Shown piece by piece: positions 1 to 12,089 of a DNA stretch of 64,000 nt (the first letter of the stretch is position 1; each line of letters opens with the position of its first letter). The notes under the pieces were generated by a model. That model saw only the letters and a program-made list of their open reading frames with translations. It was not told the origin of the DNA and made no database searches. Source of the DNA: Rhea pennata (taxonomy: Eukaryota; Chordata; Aves; Rheiformes; Rheidae); the NCBI RefSeq assembly GCF_028389875.1, contig NC_084678.1:13608899-13672898 (forward strand), given 5' to 3'. The position numbers and the translations under genes are program-made.

Positions 1-507
1 ACCAACAGATTGCTAGCTATTTTTAGATGACATGCCTATTGGAATTAATGAACATCCAGAATTTTGCAGTAGAGCTAAGCAGATTGCAAAGAACTATCCT
101 TGTTTATAAACATTTATTAGAGAAACTGTAGCCTAGGCTTTGTATTGATTAAGAATCTTGTCAAATAGATGTTTTTGGTTTAATGACAAATTCTTTTATA
201 CTATTACACCAGCTAATAATATGTAATGTCAAATTTCCCCCCAAATATGGGAGTTACATACTTACCACCCAGATAGTTAAGACAATACCACTGGCTATGT
301 GCCAAGAGAGAGTATTACTCAATTTATTTTCTATTCAGTATTTTAAGCATACCTTGATTTTACACTACAGCAAAATTAGTTTTATCTATTTATACCACTA
401 TAACTCATAGTTTATAGAAAATAGGTATTTTGATAACAAGGTTATCCCTGATTAACAGCCATCAAGCACAGCACGAAAACATACTGGCTTTCAAATTTCT
501 ACTTTAC

Positions 508-560
508 CTTCTGTTGTCTCCAAGCATGCCATTCACCTGGTTAAGAAATTTTCTGCAGTC
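508..560 (-). CDS. SYCP2: SYCP2 coding exon 10 (last visible)
   Basis: 53 nt, residues 260-276, [17 protein letters not shown], plus two bases of the next codon. Acceptor TTAATAG, donor GTAAAG. The following exon (human RVFTFPCLS...) is not found in 1-500 and must lie outside. Confidence 0.92.
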
Positions 561-3500
561 CTATTAAAACATAGAGAAATTTCTTGAAGAAATGTAACAC
601 TGAAGTTTAGCTCCTTGGAAACAGATTGCACATGACTTACTGTTTCAAACTCAGAATCTTTAATTCCTTTAAATGCATTGGACACAAACTCCATGGAAAA
701 CCACTGGCATGCCAGTTCTCCTCTTTGTTTTTCTGATGTCATTCTGCACAACGCTTCTGTAATGGCTACTTGCAGGTCATAGTCTGCAGGTTATAATACA
801 TTTTACAGAAACAGGAGCCTTAGAGATGGCTACAGCGTAAAACATTTTACAGAAACAGTACTTTCAGAGATGCTACCGATGTGGAAAAAAATTGTATAGA
901 AGAAAGCAGTATTAGCAGCACCGGATTTTTCATATTACATATCATATATCCAGATATGTAACCCATACTAGATAAATAAAGAATTAAAGGAATAAAGATG
1001 ACTAAACAATTTATTTTTCAGAAATAAATTTCAACCTAGCTATGAAGGAATGTTAAAGTAACACTACATATATAACAGTTAAGAAGTTTCCAGCTTTCCA
1101 ATCCCTGAATTTGGAAATTGTTGGTTACCACAGTGACTCCTTACAGAAATTACAGTATCACTAAATTAGTCAGCAGTGTGCTGATCTCAAAGACTAACTT
1201 CTTTCTGATCTTCTGTTTTAAAACCTCTATGTTTGAGAAGAAAAGGAGGAAAAGCTCAAAGCTAGCCATACTCTACAGACATCTGAAGCATTCCAGATAG
1301 CAGATTATTTCCATGTAATATTTGCATTTTTCAAAGGACTATAATTACAACACTCTCCAACCTGAAGTGTCTTTTCAGGCTTTTTAATGAATGAGAAAAG
1401 CAGCTCACTACTAAATTGTTTGTTAAATCCCATGCTTACCTCCAGCATCTAAAATTCTTCTCCCCATATCACTCCTGCAAATAAACAACATGCTCAATCA
1501 ATATACAACAGCAATACAAAGCACAGAGAAGTTCCAAGTACAACCTAAGTACAAGGAGGAAACCCTGATTCCAGTAAAATAACAAACTTTAAAGAGGGTA
1601 AGTTTTTTTACCTGCTACGCAGCAGCAGTATTTCTGGTTCAGGACATAAGCATTTGAAAAAGTATAACAGTAATCATCCCAAGAAATACATAGATGGTTT
1701 TGGGGATGCAGTTTAAAATAACCCTGCCTCCTTTCTCTTCACAAACAGCATAGTCTGTTAATATATACAATAAGTATTAAAAAGAAAAGGGAGATCTTCA
1801 TTCCTATTCCTTCCCTTTCACTCACATTAAGTGTTAGGACCCCAGTAAATCACCAGTTTCGTGTCCATTAGAATGACCTCTTGGAATTAAGAAAAACTCC
1901 TGGAATTAAGAAAAACTCAACAAATCACAAGTTAAAAGGAAACCTTCACATGACAGGAAGAGGAATGCATATCCCAAGTTCATGCAAAGCCTCCTGGAGT
2001 CAACTGACCCAAAAGTAATTGTAATAACTTAGTTCATTGAGATGGCCTCCTGGTACCAGTGTTCTGCCTGGCTCCTTTTTGCCCACATTTCATATATCTG
2101 AAAGCACCTCTGGGAAGTAAATCATCTGATATATACAAATATAAACAAATGCTATCAAAACTTTTCCAAAAAATTCTGTAAACAGCCTGTCCTTCCAGTA
2201 GGTGATTCACTGTGCCTTACCAGAAGTTCTTAATAAGTGTTCAATAATTTTAAGACAACTCAGATCAGGTGAAGCCTAACTCAGATTGAGAAAGAGAAAA
2301 TTCAGGTCTGTAAGTGAGAATAACCTCTTTATAAGAACAACTGCCGCAAGGCAACACCACCGGCTACACAGCTACAAATGCAAAAATGTGTTAAGCAGCA
2401 ACCTACCTGCAATCATTATAAATAGCCTCAGTCAAAACTGTCTTCCCAGCAACATAAACAACATAATCATACAAAAATTATACTGAAAATTATTTACATG
2501 ACAAGCAATATTTCCTTTGCAGAAAATATCTTTTTCCTCGCATCTCGAGGCATGTTGTCAAGCATTAAATTAAGTTTTCTTACTACCTAAGAAAAAAATG
2601 AAAAAAGAGAGTAGATTAAATATAATGTAAATTGTTACAGTTTAAGTTCTTCTCTAACTAGATATTGGGTCCATGTGGCACATTTGATGAATATCAAGAA
2701 AGTAACATGTTTAAATAATTGCAAGGCAAGAAAAGATAGCAAGAGGTAGACTGATCTTAAATTGCAACTACCTTAATAAACTACCTCAACTAATGTCAGT
2801 AAATTACTTTAATGTAAATATAAGTTATTAACAGGTTGTATTTCTTACTTGCAGATACAAACATGGAAACAAACTTTCAGTGCCAGAGTTTTATCTATGG
2901 TTGATTGCTGGACTAAAATGTACCTTAAATTTCCATCAAAATGCCTCTGCTTTGAACATGTAGCCCTTATTGAAGACTTTTTTTGTAATTTTACCTTCCT
3001 TAAAGGGGAACAAAGACCTGGAAATGTGATGTTACTAAAGTAAATAGAATAAATTCACAGTATGCTAGAGGTGTAGGAATTTTTAAGGAATTTATACAAG
3101 TCTTAAAGCTATTCATAGCAATTGTAACAGAGCATATAGATAAATAAAAGCATTGGAGATTATCTCCCCAGAATCTGTTCTATCAGTGTTACGTTATTTA
3201 CTGTCCAAAATGAAAATTCAGGTCAGTGAGCTAAAAATAGTTACAAACATACAAAGGACAACAAAAACACTCCCAGAGAAACATTACTAAATGTTTCTCT
3301 AAATACTAAAGCACTAGAATATTCTTCTTTCTGTAGCAACAGTACAATTAAAATATTAACCAGCTTTATAAAAACCCATTAGAACACCAAAAACTGCTAG
3401 AATCAAAACACTACTGCTTAGAAAAAGGAATTATTTACCTCCTGCTGAACGTAAATATTAATTCTTACATCAGCAATGAGGGTACATGCTCTCAGTACAA

Positions 3501-6500
3501 ACTTTTCTAGTATTTGCATTTTACCTAGTGAATAGTGAGGGAAAAAAAAAGTTATCAAAAGTGCATGAAGGGTAATTCCTCAGCAGTGCTTGCAAACACA
3601 AATTCATCTTCATTTAGAAATAAAAGAGTATGTTTTCCTTTCCATATGCAATTACTGATATTTAAAAAAACAAACATTTTGAACTTCATGGCTCATCTGT
3701 AAACAGAATGGTTACTGCAAATCATATTCTGAAAGCACAAGTCCCCTGTGCATGAGATCACCTTTAAAAGACACTCAAATCAATTCTGCAACTAAGCTCT
3801 CTGAAATATGATTCAGATCCTGGAAATGTACCTTGCCAAGGACAAGGAAATAAAACTTTCATTTTGATTATGATAGCATAAAGGTCTGCAGTGACTTTCT
3901 ACCACCAGTGCTATACTGAAGAATAACAAGATTAAGATCTTACAATAACAAGGTCAAAAAAGATCAAGGACTACTGTGCTATGGCTAGCTACCGCAGTAG
4001 GTTAGAAACACTGTACTTTTAAAGAAAAAAACGATTTAATCGCTGTCACTGAGGAGACTAGACTCTTTTATACTGATATAAGCAAATTATTTTTAAAGAA
4101 AATCTATCAGTACAGAACTCGAACAATCAAAGGTACACTTGATAATCAAGCTTGTTTCATATGAATCCGAACTAGCATAGTCCTTGGGCTTGCGCATAGA
4201 TTAAGCCTTCTTAAGAATAAGCCTTTTTCTATCATCACCTATTAGCTGAAGCACACAGATCTGGTATATCTACATTAAATCAAGAAACTTTGTACCACCC
4301 TCCATCATATACGTAGAACTGTTCTCAAAACTAGCTTGCTTTTAGACAGCTCCATGAGCATTCTTGCACCACTTGGGCATTCCCACAACAAATCTGGTAG
4401 CTTTAGAACACTTCAAGGTGTTCTAAAGAGACATTTTTAATACCATATCTAGTGTAAACATTTTTAAACTCACCTTCAGGACTGGTATCACATATAATCT
4501 ACGATAAAAAAAAACAACATAAAAATCAGGTAACGCACATCTAAAACAAATAATCTAAATGCATTTAATATTCTAGTTTTGTCATCCCTTAATGAGGGCT
4601 GTAAGAATCCTCTTCTAATACCAAGGCTAGTTGCCTGAAACTGTATTTCAGTTAAACTTGCGGGAATATTTTCCTCCAATAATAAAAACATTTATGCATA
4701 GACTTTTGTTTAGAAACATAAGAAGTCTCATGGACCTTATAAATTTTAGACAAAAACTTGCAGAATTAGGATACAGCATACCAACAACTATGCAACAAAA
4801 ATTAGACTGAAATTTTTTTTAAATTAAAGTTATTATTATTCATATTCATACACATCAGATGAGTATGAATACGAATAATAATGACTATGAATACAGGCAA
4901 ACTATCCAAAAAGACTTGCAACATATTTCAGAACTCAGTGCAACATTAACTATAGAAAGAAATTAAATTGAAATACGTTTGAAAGTCTTTTTGTTGCTCA
5001 ACTACTAATAATTTTCACAAACATACGCTTAATGTATTTTATTATCAACATATTTTTACCAGTAACACGTCGAAGAAATCTTCAGCTAAACTTGTAAGCA
5101 CTTCATTTTTCTCATTTCCTCTAAGAATCAGAACTGTTTTTACCTTTTCAAACCAATTCACCATGTAAAAGGAAAAAATAAAAGCAAATCAGTGTCTTAA
5201 TACCATGAAAAAAGAACAATGGTTTGTAATATACTTAAGCAAACTTATGCAAAGTGTATAAAGATTAGAAAACTATGGTTATCAGTCTCCTGAGTGTACT
5301 TTAGTCCCAGACAGAAATTTCACACATTGACTAAGCAAATGTACGTGATCTTAACCTGAGTCACTTGCACAGCTGACTTCTGAAAACAAAAACTGTTTTT
5401 AACAAGATTGGAAGAAAATCTTAACTTAGAAATAACTGAAGACTAAACTGCATACTAAGCTATTCAGCACTGAAGTATTACTTAGGTTTGCTTCATTATT
5501 TTTTATTTTTAAGTTACATATGCTTTATGGTTATACTTATCCTTTCAACAAGACCGTATTTCATCATTGCTGGGAGCCCATCTTCGCCTGCTATGCTGAT
5601 TTTTTTCCCACATTTCTGAAAAGAACTTAGTAAAGTTGAAATATTTTTGACTTCTTGTTTGTCAAGTTCCTAAAACAGAAGTTATATTATAAGCTTTAAT
5701 GTATGATTCTAGAAGAATCTTTACTTAATCAACTAAATGCCTTTTTGTTCTCAAAAGTCACCTTAATTACTCCTTGAAATAGAAGTTTCATTCTTAAATT
5801 TTATGTACTTTTTTCAATTAACTGCTGGTATAAACCAAGCCACCTGAAACATTTTTTTTTTTTGGACTATTACAATAACAGCATAAACCTCTGATGTAAT
5901 GACTACATTACCCGACACAGAAGCTTGTCTAATTTGTTGACAAATTGTTTGCTGCATTTATGAGAGAGATTTTCACAGTCCTTTGTTTGCAGAAAATGTT
6001 CTAATAATTGGAAATCTTTTTTCCTTGTAGCTTCATCAATTAGCTTTTCCAACTGTCAGAGTAAAAAAAAAAAAAAAAAAAAAGTAACTATTTCTGTATG
6101 GTCAAGATTTTGATGTAAGCTTTTATGTATTATCTGCTGGACTTTAAGTGAACATAGCAAATTACAAAACCATTAAATGTAAAAACTGAAGTACAGAACA
6201 CCGTATTTAATGTATTAATCATAACAAAAACTCAGTGAAGAAGTATTTGTATTTGCTAGCTTTCCCAAACTGGACAGTTATTTTCTCCTCATATTACAAA
6301 TAGGTACTTGTTCATTGTATTAACATCCCTTCCTTAGTACATTTAATATTTTGCATTTCTAAGTTATCTGTGACTTTAAAGATACTAAAATATTTAATAA
6401 TGACTCCTGTCTTTCTCATATATTTTGCTACTCTATTCTTTTTAGAGCAGTTATAAACTGATTCTAAAATTTTTGATCCTAGGTACCATCCCAATTAATT

Positions 6501-6743
6501 CATGAATATCAATTGCATATCTTTATTTTTATCAATAACTTCCAAATCCTCTTGCTCTTTATCCAGCTTATCACCGATACAGTCAATGAAAAAAATTTTC
6601 TTATCACATTCTTTTTCATACTGCAATTTTCCCCTTCTACTTAAATACTAGAAGAGGTTCTTTAAGTTAGTAGTAATTAAAATAACCAATACTCATTTTC
6701 TTACTTTAAAAGTACATACCTTCATCTCATTCCTTGCTGCCAT
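508..6743 (-). CDS. SYCP2: SYCP2, synaptonemal complex protein 2, N-terminal part (10 coding exons, continues off the left edge)
   Basis: Lateral/axial-element protein of the meiotic synaptonemal complex, acting on chromosome axes with SYCP3 and HORMA-domain proteins (family knowledge). Coding exons on the minus strand, in transcript order: 6743-6720, 6052-5912, 5669-5541, 5164-5060, 4498-4474, 3524-3439, 2586-2498, 1474-1440, 783-641, 560-508. They total 830 nt, 276 complete codons plus two bases, and every phase joins cleanly. The translation begins [20 protein letters not shown] and covers the armadillo-like N-terminal domain and the start of the following domain. Recognisable stretches against the human protein (from memory) are [30 protein letters not shown] and [12 protein letters not shown]. 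Nine exon joins are conventional except the intron between coding exons 3 and 4, which reads AT...AC. The paralogue SYCP2L is the alternative; the PPP1R3D-FAM217B-CDH26 neighbourhood favours SYCP2. Confidence 0.93.
641..783 (-). CDS. SYCP2: SYCP2 coding exon 9
   Basis: 143 nt, residues 212-259, [20 protein letters not shown] through [12 protein letters not shown]; the most conserved exon in the window. Acceptor CCTGCAG, donor GTAAGT. A 44-bp tandem duplication lies just upstream of the acceptor. Confidence 0.95.
798..876. repeat. 44-bp tandem duplication next to a SYCP2 acceptor
   Basis: ACATTTTACAGAAACAG occurs at 798 and again at 842, followed in both by related text (TTAGAGATGGCTAC / TTCAGAGATGCTAC). 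The first copy ends up 14 bases upstream of the exon 9 acceptor on the minus strand, so the likely branch-point and pyrimidine region is duplicated. Confidence 0.8.
1440..1474 (-). CDS. SYCP2: SYCP2 coding exon 8 (35-nt)
   Basis: Completes Met200, encodes [11 protein letters not shown] (201-211) and the first base of Asp212. Acceptor TTTGCAG, donor GTAAGC. Aligns with SSMGERILDAGD in human SYCP2. Confidence 0.9.
1882..1918. repeat. 19-bp direct tandem repeat in a SYCP2 intron
   Basis: TGGAATTAAGAAAAACTC is present twice in direct succession. No function is apparent. Confidence 0.85.
2498..2586 (-). CDS. SYCP2: SYCP2 coding exon 7
   Basis: 89 nt, residues 171-199 ([20 protein letters not shown] then FSAKEILLV) plus two bases of Met200. 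Acceptor TTCTTAG, donor GTAAAT. One residue longer than the recalled human sequence at DARK(K)I. Confidence 0.92.
3439..3524 (-). CDS. SYCP2: SYCP2 coding exon 6
   Basis: 86 nt, completing Gly142 and encoding residues 143-170, [20 protein letters not shown] to INIYVQQE. Acceptor CACTAG, donor GTAAAT. Matches human KQVVESFVPRICSL...IQQE (recalled). Confidence 0.92.
4474..4498 (-). CDS. SYCP2: SYCP2 coding exon 5 (25-nt microexon)
   Basis: ATT ATA TGT GAT ACC AGT CCT GAA G: residues 134-141 (IICDTSPE) plus the first base of Gly142. Acceptor CGTAG, donor GTGAGT. It aligns with VIHDVSDEG of the human protein and supplies exactly the phase needed by the next exon. Confidence 0.85.
4832..4882. repeat. 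20-bp inverted repeat (one mismatch) in a SYCP2 intron
   Basis: ATTATTATTCATATTCATAC (4832-4851) is the reverse complement of GTATGAATACGAATAATAAT (4863-4882) except for one position; the loop is 11 nt. It sits in the intron between coding exons 4 and 5. Confidence 0.85.
5060..5164 (-). CDS. SYCP2: SYCP2 coding exon 4
   Basis: 105 nt, residues 99-133, [20 protein letters not shown] then [15 protein letters not shown]. It is preceded by TTCCTTTTAC, so the acceptor dinucleotide is AC. Donor GTAAAA is normal. The human counterpart, from memory, begins MVAWFEK. Confidence 0.9.
5541..5669 (-). CDS. SYCP2: SYCP2 coding exon 3
   Basis: 129 nt, residues 56-98, [14 protein letters not shown] through KYGLVER. 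Acceptor TTTTAG is normal. The 3' boundary is followed by ATAAGTATAA, with no GT at the point where homology ends; see the AT-AC finding. Confidence 0.9.
5912..6052 (-). CDS. SYCP2: SYCP2 coding exon 2
   Basis: 141 nt, residues 9-55, from [15 protein letters not shown] to KLDKLLCR. Acceptor CTGACAG, donor GTAATG. A 21-T run (minus strand) sits just upstream of the acceptor and serves as an unusually long polypyrimidine tract. Confidence 0.93.
6063..6083. repeat. A21 homopolymer
   Basis: Twenty-one A on the plus strand, read as poly-T just upstream of the SYCP2 coding exon 2 acceptor. Length polymorphism here could influence splicing. Confidence 0.9.
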
Positions 6744-6764
6744 TTTGGCATTTCATCTATTCAG
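6720..6764 (-). CDS. SYCP2: SYCP2 exon with start codon (coding 6743-6720)
   Basis: Acceptor TATGCAG ends at 6765, so the exon runs 6764-6720 with about 21 nt of 5' UTR. ATG at 6743-6741 gives MAARNEMK (residues 1-8), then donor GTATGT. Two other ATGs upstream in the same exon run into stops within ten codons. The next exon continues directly as LEKLIDEA, matching the SYCP2 N-terminus, which decides this start. Confidence 0.85.
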
Positions 6765-7854
6765 CTGCATAACAAAGGAATAATCATCACTTGACTAAAA
6801 ATCAATTCATTAACATAGACTTCCAGACAAATTTCGAATCAGTTTCACAAACATGGTGTCAAAAATTAACCAGGCAAAATATATTACAAATTCCAGAATT
6901 TTTCAGGAGTGGGAATTAACCTACTATGGCATATAAAGGAACATCCTCAAATGCAATTGGTTAAAATAAGAAAAGACAAAGTGAATGATCAGCTTCAACA
7001 GTGGAGATGTGGGAGGTTCTGCAGTGGACTCTCGTTATACAGAAATAGGGCAAGTAGCAAGATAGCAACGCCAACTGCCAACTTGAGGTAATTCAGAAAA
7101 GGTAAATTAACAGCCAAAAGTGAAGAATAGCAGAAGGGCCTCATTATAAAATGGCAGATGAAATCGTTGAAGAAAAATATGATGAAGCATATGGAGGAAA
7201 AATCACCCTAACTACAGCTATAGCGATGGGCTCTGAAGTGACTATTACCAGTAAAGAGCAAGATCTTGGGATGACAGTAGTTTTCTGAAAACATCAGTTT
7301 AATGCTCAGGAGCAGATAAAATTTAGTTTTCAAAATTAACAAAGCAAAAACATTTTTATGCTGTGTATAAACTCATCTACATCTTGAATATGTCATGCAG
7401 TTCTAGATTGCCCATCCCACAAACTCTATAGAAAAAGCACAGAAGAGAGAAATAATGATTAAACATGCAGCGCAGCTCCCAAACACGTGATGGGGGAACT
7501 CAGAATAGATGCAACATTCCAAAGTAACACAAAACCAAGAAATACAAGGTCGTTTTTCATGCTTTCCAATGCAAGAATGCAAGTCTTCACTGAAGCCTTT
7601 ACTATCACCTCACAATTCTCTTATCTCCTGCCTAGTCAGGGAAATCAGGAAAGGAAAAACAAAGACCCCATTTCCAGGCACCTCCTGGTTCTTGAGGCAG
7701 AGACACACCTGCCCTCAAGACACACAGTCACCGACACCTTCCCTGAGAGCCTGGCTCCTGAAAGGAAAACTCTCCATCACACCTCCCCAGCGGTGTCACG
7801 CTCCGACAGGAGAGCAACAGGCCGCAAATGGTCCCTGAAGGACATAACGCACCT
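6765..7854. other. SYCP2 first intron and 5' region, no coding exon seen
   Basis: This stretch separates the ATG exon from the CpG island. A noncoding first exon of SYCP2 should end near its right side, but I could not fix its donor. A 45-codon open frame at 7151-7288 (+) begins MADEIVEEKYDEAYGGK; I do not recognise it and it has no supporting context. Confidence 0.5.
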
Positions 7855-8290
7855 CACCTCAGCGCACCTCACGACACGCTCCCCTCCCCTCCCCGCCGGA
7901 GCGAAAGAGGCGCCAAATCCCGACAGCCAATCACGTCCAGGCACGAAGACCTTCCAGCCAATCAAGACCCCTAGAGCGCTTTCCGGAGGCGGGACGGCGG
8001 TGTGGAAGCGGCTGCTCCTCCTCCCGCCGCTCCCTCGTGCGCCACTCCCAGCCAATGAGCCGCTGCGGAGGGGGCGGTGCGTGGCCGAGGCGCGGCCCCA
8101 CAGCTGCTCTAACCGCCGAAACGCCCGCAGGGGCAGAGCGCGCGCGCGGCGCCGCGGCTGCCTGGCTGCGCAAGGGCCGGGACGCCTCTGCCCCCTCCCT
8201 CAGAGGAGAGGTGCCCGTCGCGGGGCTTCACTAATGCCCGGTACGGCCCTCCCGGGGTTGTGCTAACGCCCGGTGCGCCCTCGTGCCCCG
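7855..8290 (-). promoter_or_regulatory. SYCP2: CpG-island promoter of SYCP2 (possibly also firing rightwards)
   Basis: GC-rich, CpG-dense block in otherwise AT-rich DNA, about 1.1 kb upstream of the SYCP2 start codon. It holds three CCAAT boxes on the plus strand at 7927, 7958 and 8052; the first two are 31 bp apart, a typical NF-Y spacing. There is an ETS-like TTTCCGG near 7980 and a CACCTCAG at 7855-7862 matching the CNCCTCAG motif described for STRA8/MEIOSIN targets. Open frames across the island in several phases reflect base composition. In human, FAM217B transcription starts close to SYCP2 (recollection), so rightward activity is possible. Confidence 0.75.
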
Positions 8291-10594
8291 CGTTATCCAA
8301 GGGCTGTGTGTAGGAGTGCTCATGTTCTCCCTGTTTTATATTCCAGCGTGTCTTCATCCACAGTCAGTATTTAAACCACGCTCGCGTCATTGCTCTGTGT
8401 AGACAAGAGTTACCGGACATGCATTTGATAAACCAGTGTACATCAATCAAAACTCCGTAATTCAAAAACATTTTCACTACCATCAAGCATGCGAACAGGT
8501 AGAACAGTTAACCGAAGCCACAAAACTTTAAAAATTAGGGGCCTGTATTGACATCCATGGTCTTTATTATACACAGGGAATTAAATCCAACAGTTTTTAA
8601 ATAAACAGTTTTTTAATCCAACTGTATTTTAAATAAAATAATGCCATTAATTTTCTAAAAGAAAGAACGACAAAGAAGCTGTTTTTTGTCATTTAAACAA
8701 GAAATGGTTTAAAACACCACCAGATGTCACTGTAACTCAAGTAAATGACAACTGCTATGAGAATTTTAAGTATGTGCTGAGGAGTCGACTTAATAGGAGA
8801 GACGAGTGCTGAGAGTTTTACTGGTTAATCTAAAAAGATCAACTATAACCTTAACTGCTATCACATTTTCTATCGAGAAAGCTTTATTAAAAGATAAATA
8901 GGTGGTTTGAAGCACATCTCTAGAAATACAGCTTTACTGAGAAACCTACCAGGGACAAAATTTTGCATGAGAAACTTGGAGCCTCAGAAGTTTTCTATAA
9001 AACTGTACTGAATTCTCTTTTCACCGTATGAAGCATAAGTAAATAAAAGTTAATTTACATTTAATGCTTTCCCTTATGGGTCACAGCAGAGTACACACCC
9101 GCTCAGACTGTCCGCAGATTCGTATCTTTTAAAGCAACCAGCCTTCCTCATTCCACAACGGAAGGAGAATCAGGCATAAAGAAGGGCAGAACGCCATCAT
9201 ACACTTTCCTTCCTGCACCAGGTACTTACATCTTTGCTATTATAATCACGTCTGACATGATTAGGAGGCTACTCTACATTCTTTGCTAATTCTTTAGCAT
9301 ATGTTTTGTGCAGCAGAGAGAGATAAAAGGTCAACAGACTTTTCATACAGTTTTGCATTAAACAGACTGGAGAAAGCAACAAAAGCCATCAGTTCTCTGC
9401 ACATACATCTGCTAGGATTTACAGAAAATGCTGGGAAATACTTTTCAATTCCCATATCCCAGCATTCATATTGAAAATACATTTTTTCATCTCTGAGGCT
9501 ATTTATGAAAAATACAAAGGTTGAAACATTTTATCACTTCACATGCAGAGTTCCATGACCCTTCTGCAGACAATTCCTTTGGAAGGCATTCTTTGATTAT
9601 AAAAAATGCTTAAGAAGTGCAGAGAAAAAGGAATCAAAATTGTTTTTAGGACTATATACAGGAACTCTTTCTTCACTATAGTAGCACAAATGTTTAACTT
9701 CATTAGAGATACTGAAAAACATCATAAAAGTCAATATAATCAGTCTTTGGTGCAGCTGCTCTTGTATGTAGAACTAAGAAGGGTCAAAAGCATTTATGCC
9801 AAACAGATTTAATATCAAGTATCAGCAGAAATAGTTGCAGGTCTGAGATTACAAGCAGAAGGCCAAATCAGGAAAGAAGCTAGTTCTAACATTAGACTCA
9901 TGTTGACAAATGACTAATCACTTAGACTTGCCCTTCTGGGCCTTTAACAGGCAAAGCTGGAAAGTACATGCAAGTATTAAGCACTGATAAAACACTAAAT
10001 TAAGTACTGTAGCTACAATAGAGTATTAGCATGCTACTATATGCTAGAATCTTTTTTTTTGTAAGATAAAAACAAACTATGACTTTGAAGTTAAATGTAA
10101 AAATAACATCTGTATCAGAAATAACACTATCTGTAAGATAAACCTATTGGATGCTCACAGCTGAAGCCATGCCGAAGTCTTGAAAAACCAGCTCAGCAAA
10201 ATAGTATCGATATTTTTATTGCTGGTTATCTAGATACAGGGAGATTTCAGATGAAATAAAGAAACTAGAATATCCTGCCCCTAAGTATTCTGATTTGTGA
10301 TGTTTCTTTGATATGTGTGCCTGCACACTGACACAATATACACTAAAGTAAGTTCACATTGTTTTAAAGTAATTTGTTAAAATCAAAGATCACTATCCCT
10401 TGCTCGTCTCCTGGTTAGTCTAAACAATGATTACCATATTTAGTTCTAGGTGATGCTTAATATTGTATTTGAGTGGATAATGTAAGGACTATGAAGGTGG
10501 TACTGCTAGTTCTGACTGAGATCAATAGCATAGGAAAAGGGGAAAACAAGAGTGGCACTCTCCTTTATGCATCAACATGCCCGTACATTTTTTT

Positions 10595-10626
10595 TATATA
10601 CATATATATATATATATAGTATATAT
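10595..10626. repeat. (TA)n microsatellite
   Basis: Alternating TA/AT dinucleotides with a single C and G interruption. Confidence 0.9.
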
Positions 10627-12072
10627 CACATTATCTGCATACTTTATAATGACACTGAATAAAATGAATGACACTGAAATTCTGAAACAATATAAACACT
10701 CCTGTGTATTTAATCTGTCATTTGCAATAACTATTTTTATCCCAAACAAACTTGACAATGAAATGTCAAAGACACTAACACTGATTAAAAAGTAATTGGT
10801 AATATGCCTGTATTAATTATGTCTTCTAATGAAATATCTCAATTTTCCATTAAAAGAAACCTCACAACAGGTTATTCAGTCTTTGAACTGTATCAAATAA
10901 CTGCTCAGTGCTGAAGGAGATGCATCTCAGATGAGGATAAATCAGAATTCACATTTAAGAATTACTACAAGTTAGAATCAGTTACTATGGTAGATATGTA
11001 GATATGAACAGTCTTATAACATGCCCTATTTTGATATATTTTAATGAAACCTGTAAGTGAAAACAACAGATCTGAAGGAAGACAAAGAATTCAGCAACAG
11101 AAACAAGAAAAACAAAATGAGGAAAGAATAACGCAATTGAACTGTGAGCCTTTGAAATTAAAGAGTAAAGACGACTATCTGGTACAGCTTTGGGATGTGT
11201 TACTAGAAGAGAGACTCTCTTTTTCTTGCAACCACATTAAAATCAACAGGCAGATTGCCTTTTCCCAGTATCAGATTTTAATCCTATAGCTGCTATCTAC
11301 ACAGAACTCCTAGGTGAAATGACAACAAGTTCCATGTAAGAAGCAGCAGCATGGTCATTTTTGTGGTTATACAGACTAATCACTGTAATTTTTTCAAGTG
11401 CTGGTCATTTTTTAGCAATTACTGAACCCACCCATCATATTTTCTAACCTGTATGTTACTCTGTGAGCAACAGCTCAGCACTGAGTTGCCTGATGACCAG
11501 TACTGTCTAACAGTAGTACCACTAAGCAAATACAACAGAAAAGTGGAACAATTTTATGACAATCTCCCATATTAAAGTAGCAATAATTTTATTATTTCAA
11601 AATGAATTAAGCACTTCACAATTTTACAACTCTCTATTAAAACAAAATGACCTTTTGCCTATTATATGTGCTTTATTGACATAGTGCATAATGTATTTTA
11701 TTCTGGACAAGACATTTAATCAGGAAAGACAACTCCTTCTCATTTACACAGATTCCACGTTTGTGTAAAAAATATGCTTGAAAGAGCCCCAAAATTGTGG
11801 ACTACTATACATTCATTTATATCTGTAATAAATACAGGGCTTTTTTTTAAAGTGCATTATATGACAGTAACCTCTGTGAAGAATCAACTATTACAAAAGC
11901 CTGGTTATAAGGGAAGTGCTCCATCTGAACACAATGCAAGAAGTCAAGTTGCCCTGAGAATTTATAAAGGTGGTCATAAGTTTACCATCAGGATAGGTAC
12001 CCGTTAATACTACTTAATGGCTTAGTATCTTTTTCATCAACTAGAATCCTTTTGATTTTCACCGGTGAGTAT

Positions 12073-12089
12073 GGGGGGGGGGGGGGGGG
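12073..12089. repeat. G17 homopolymer
   Basis: Seventeen consecutive G following GGTGAGTAT. It could fold into a G-quadruplex and is prone to sequencing error. Confidence 0.9.

Noticed and set aside
4488-4691. 67-codon minus-strand frame in the SYCP2 region
   Set aside because: Only the 25-nt exon 4474-4498 matches SYCP2, and it is in a different frame; the open frame is intronic.
7151-7288. 45-codon frame MADEIVEEKYDEAYGGK...
   Set aside because: It reads like protein but has no recognised family, splice signals or conservation evidence; it may be an old retropseudogene remnant.
7487-8266. 259-codon plus-strand frame across the SYCP2 island
   Set aside because: Half is low-complexity Arg/Ala-rich translation of the CpG island; the left half has no homology.
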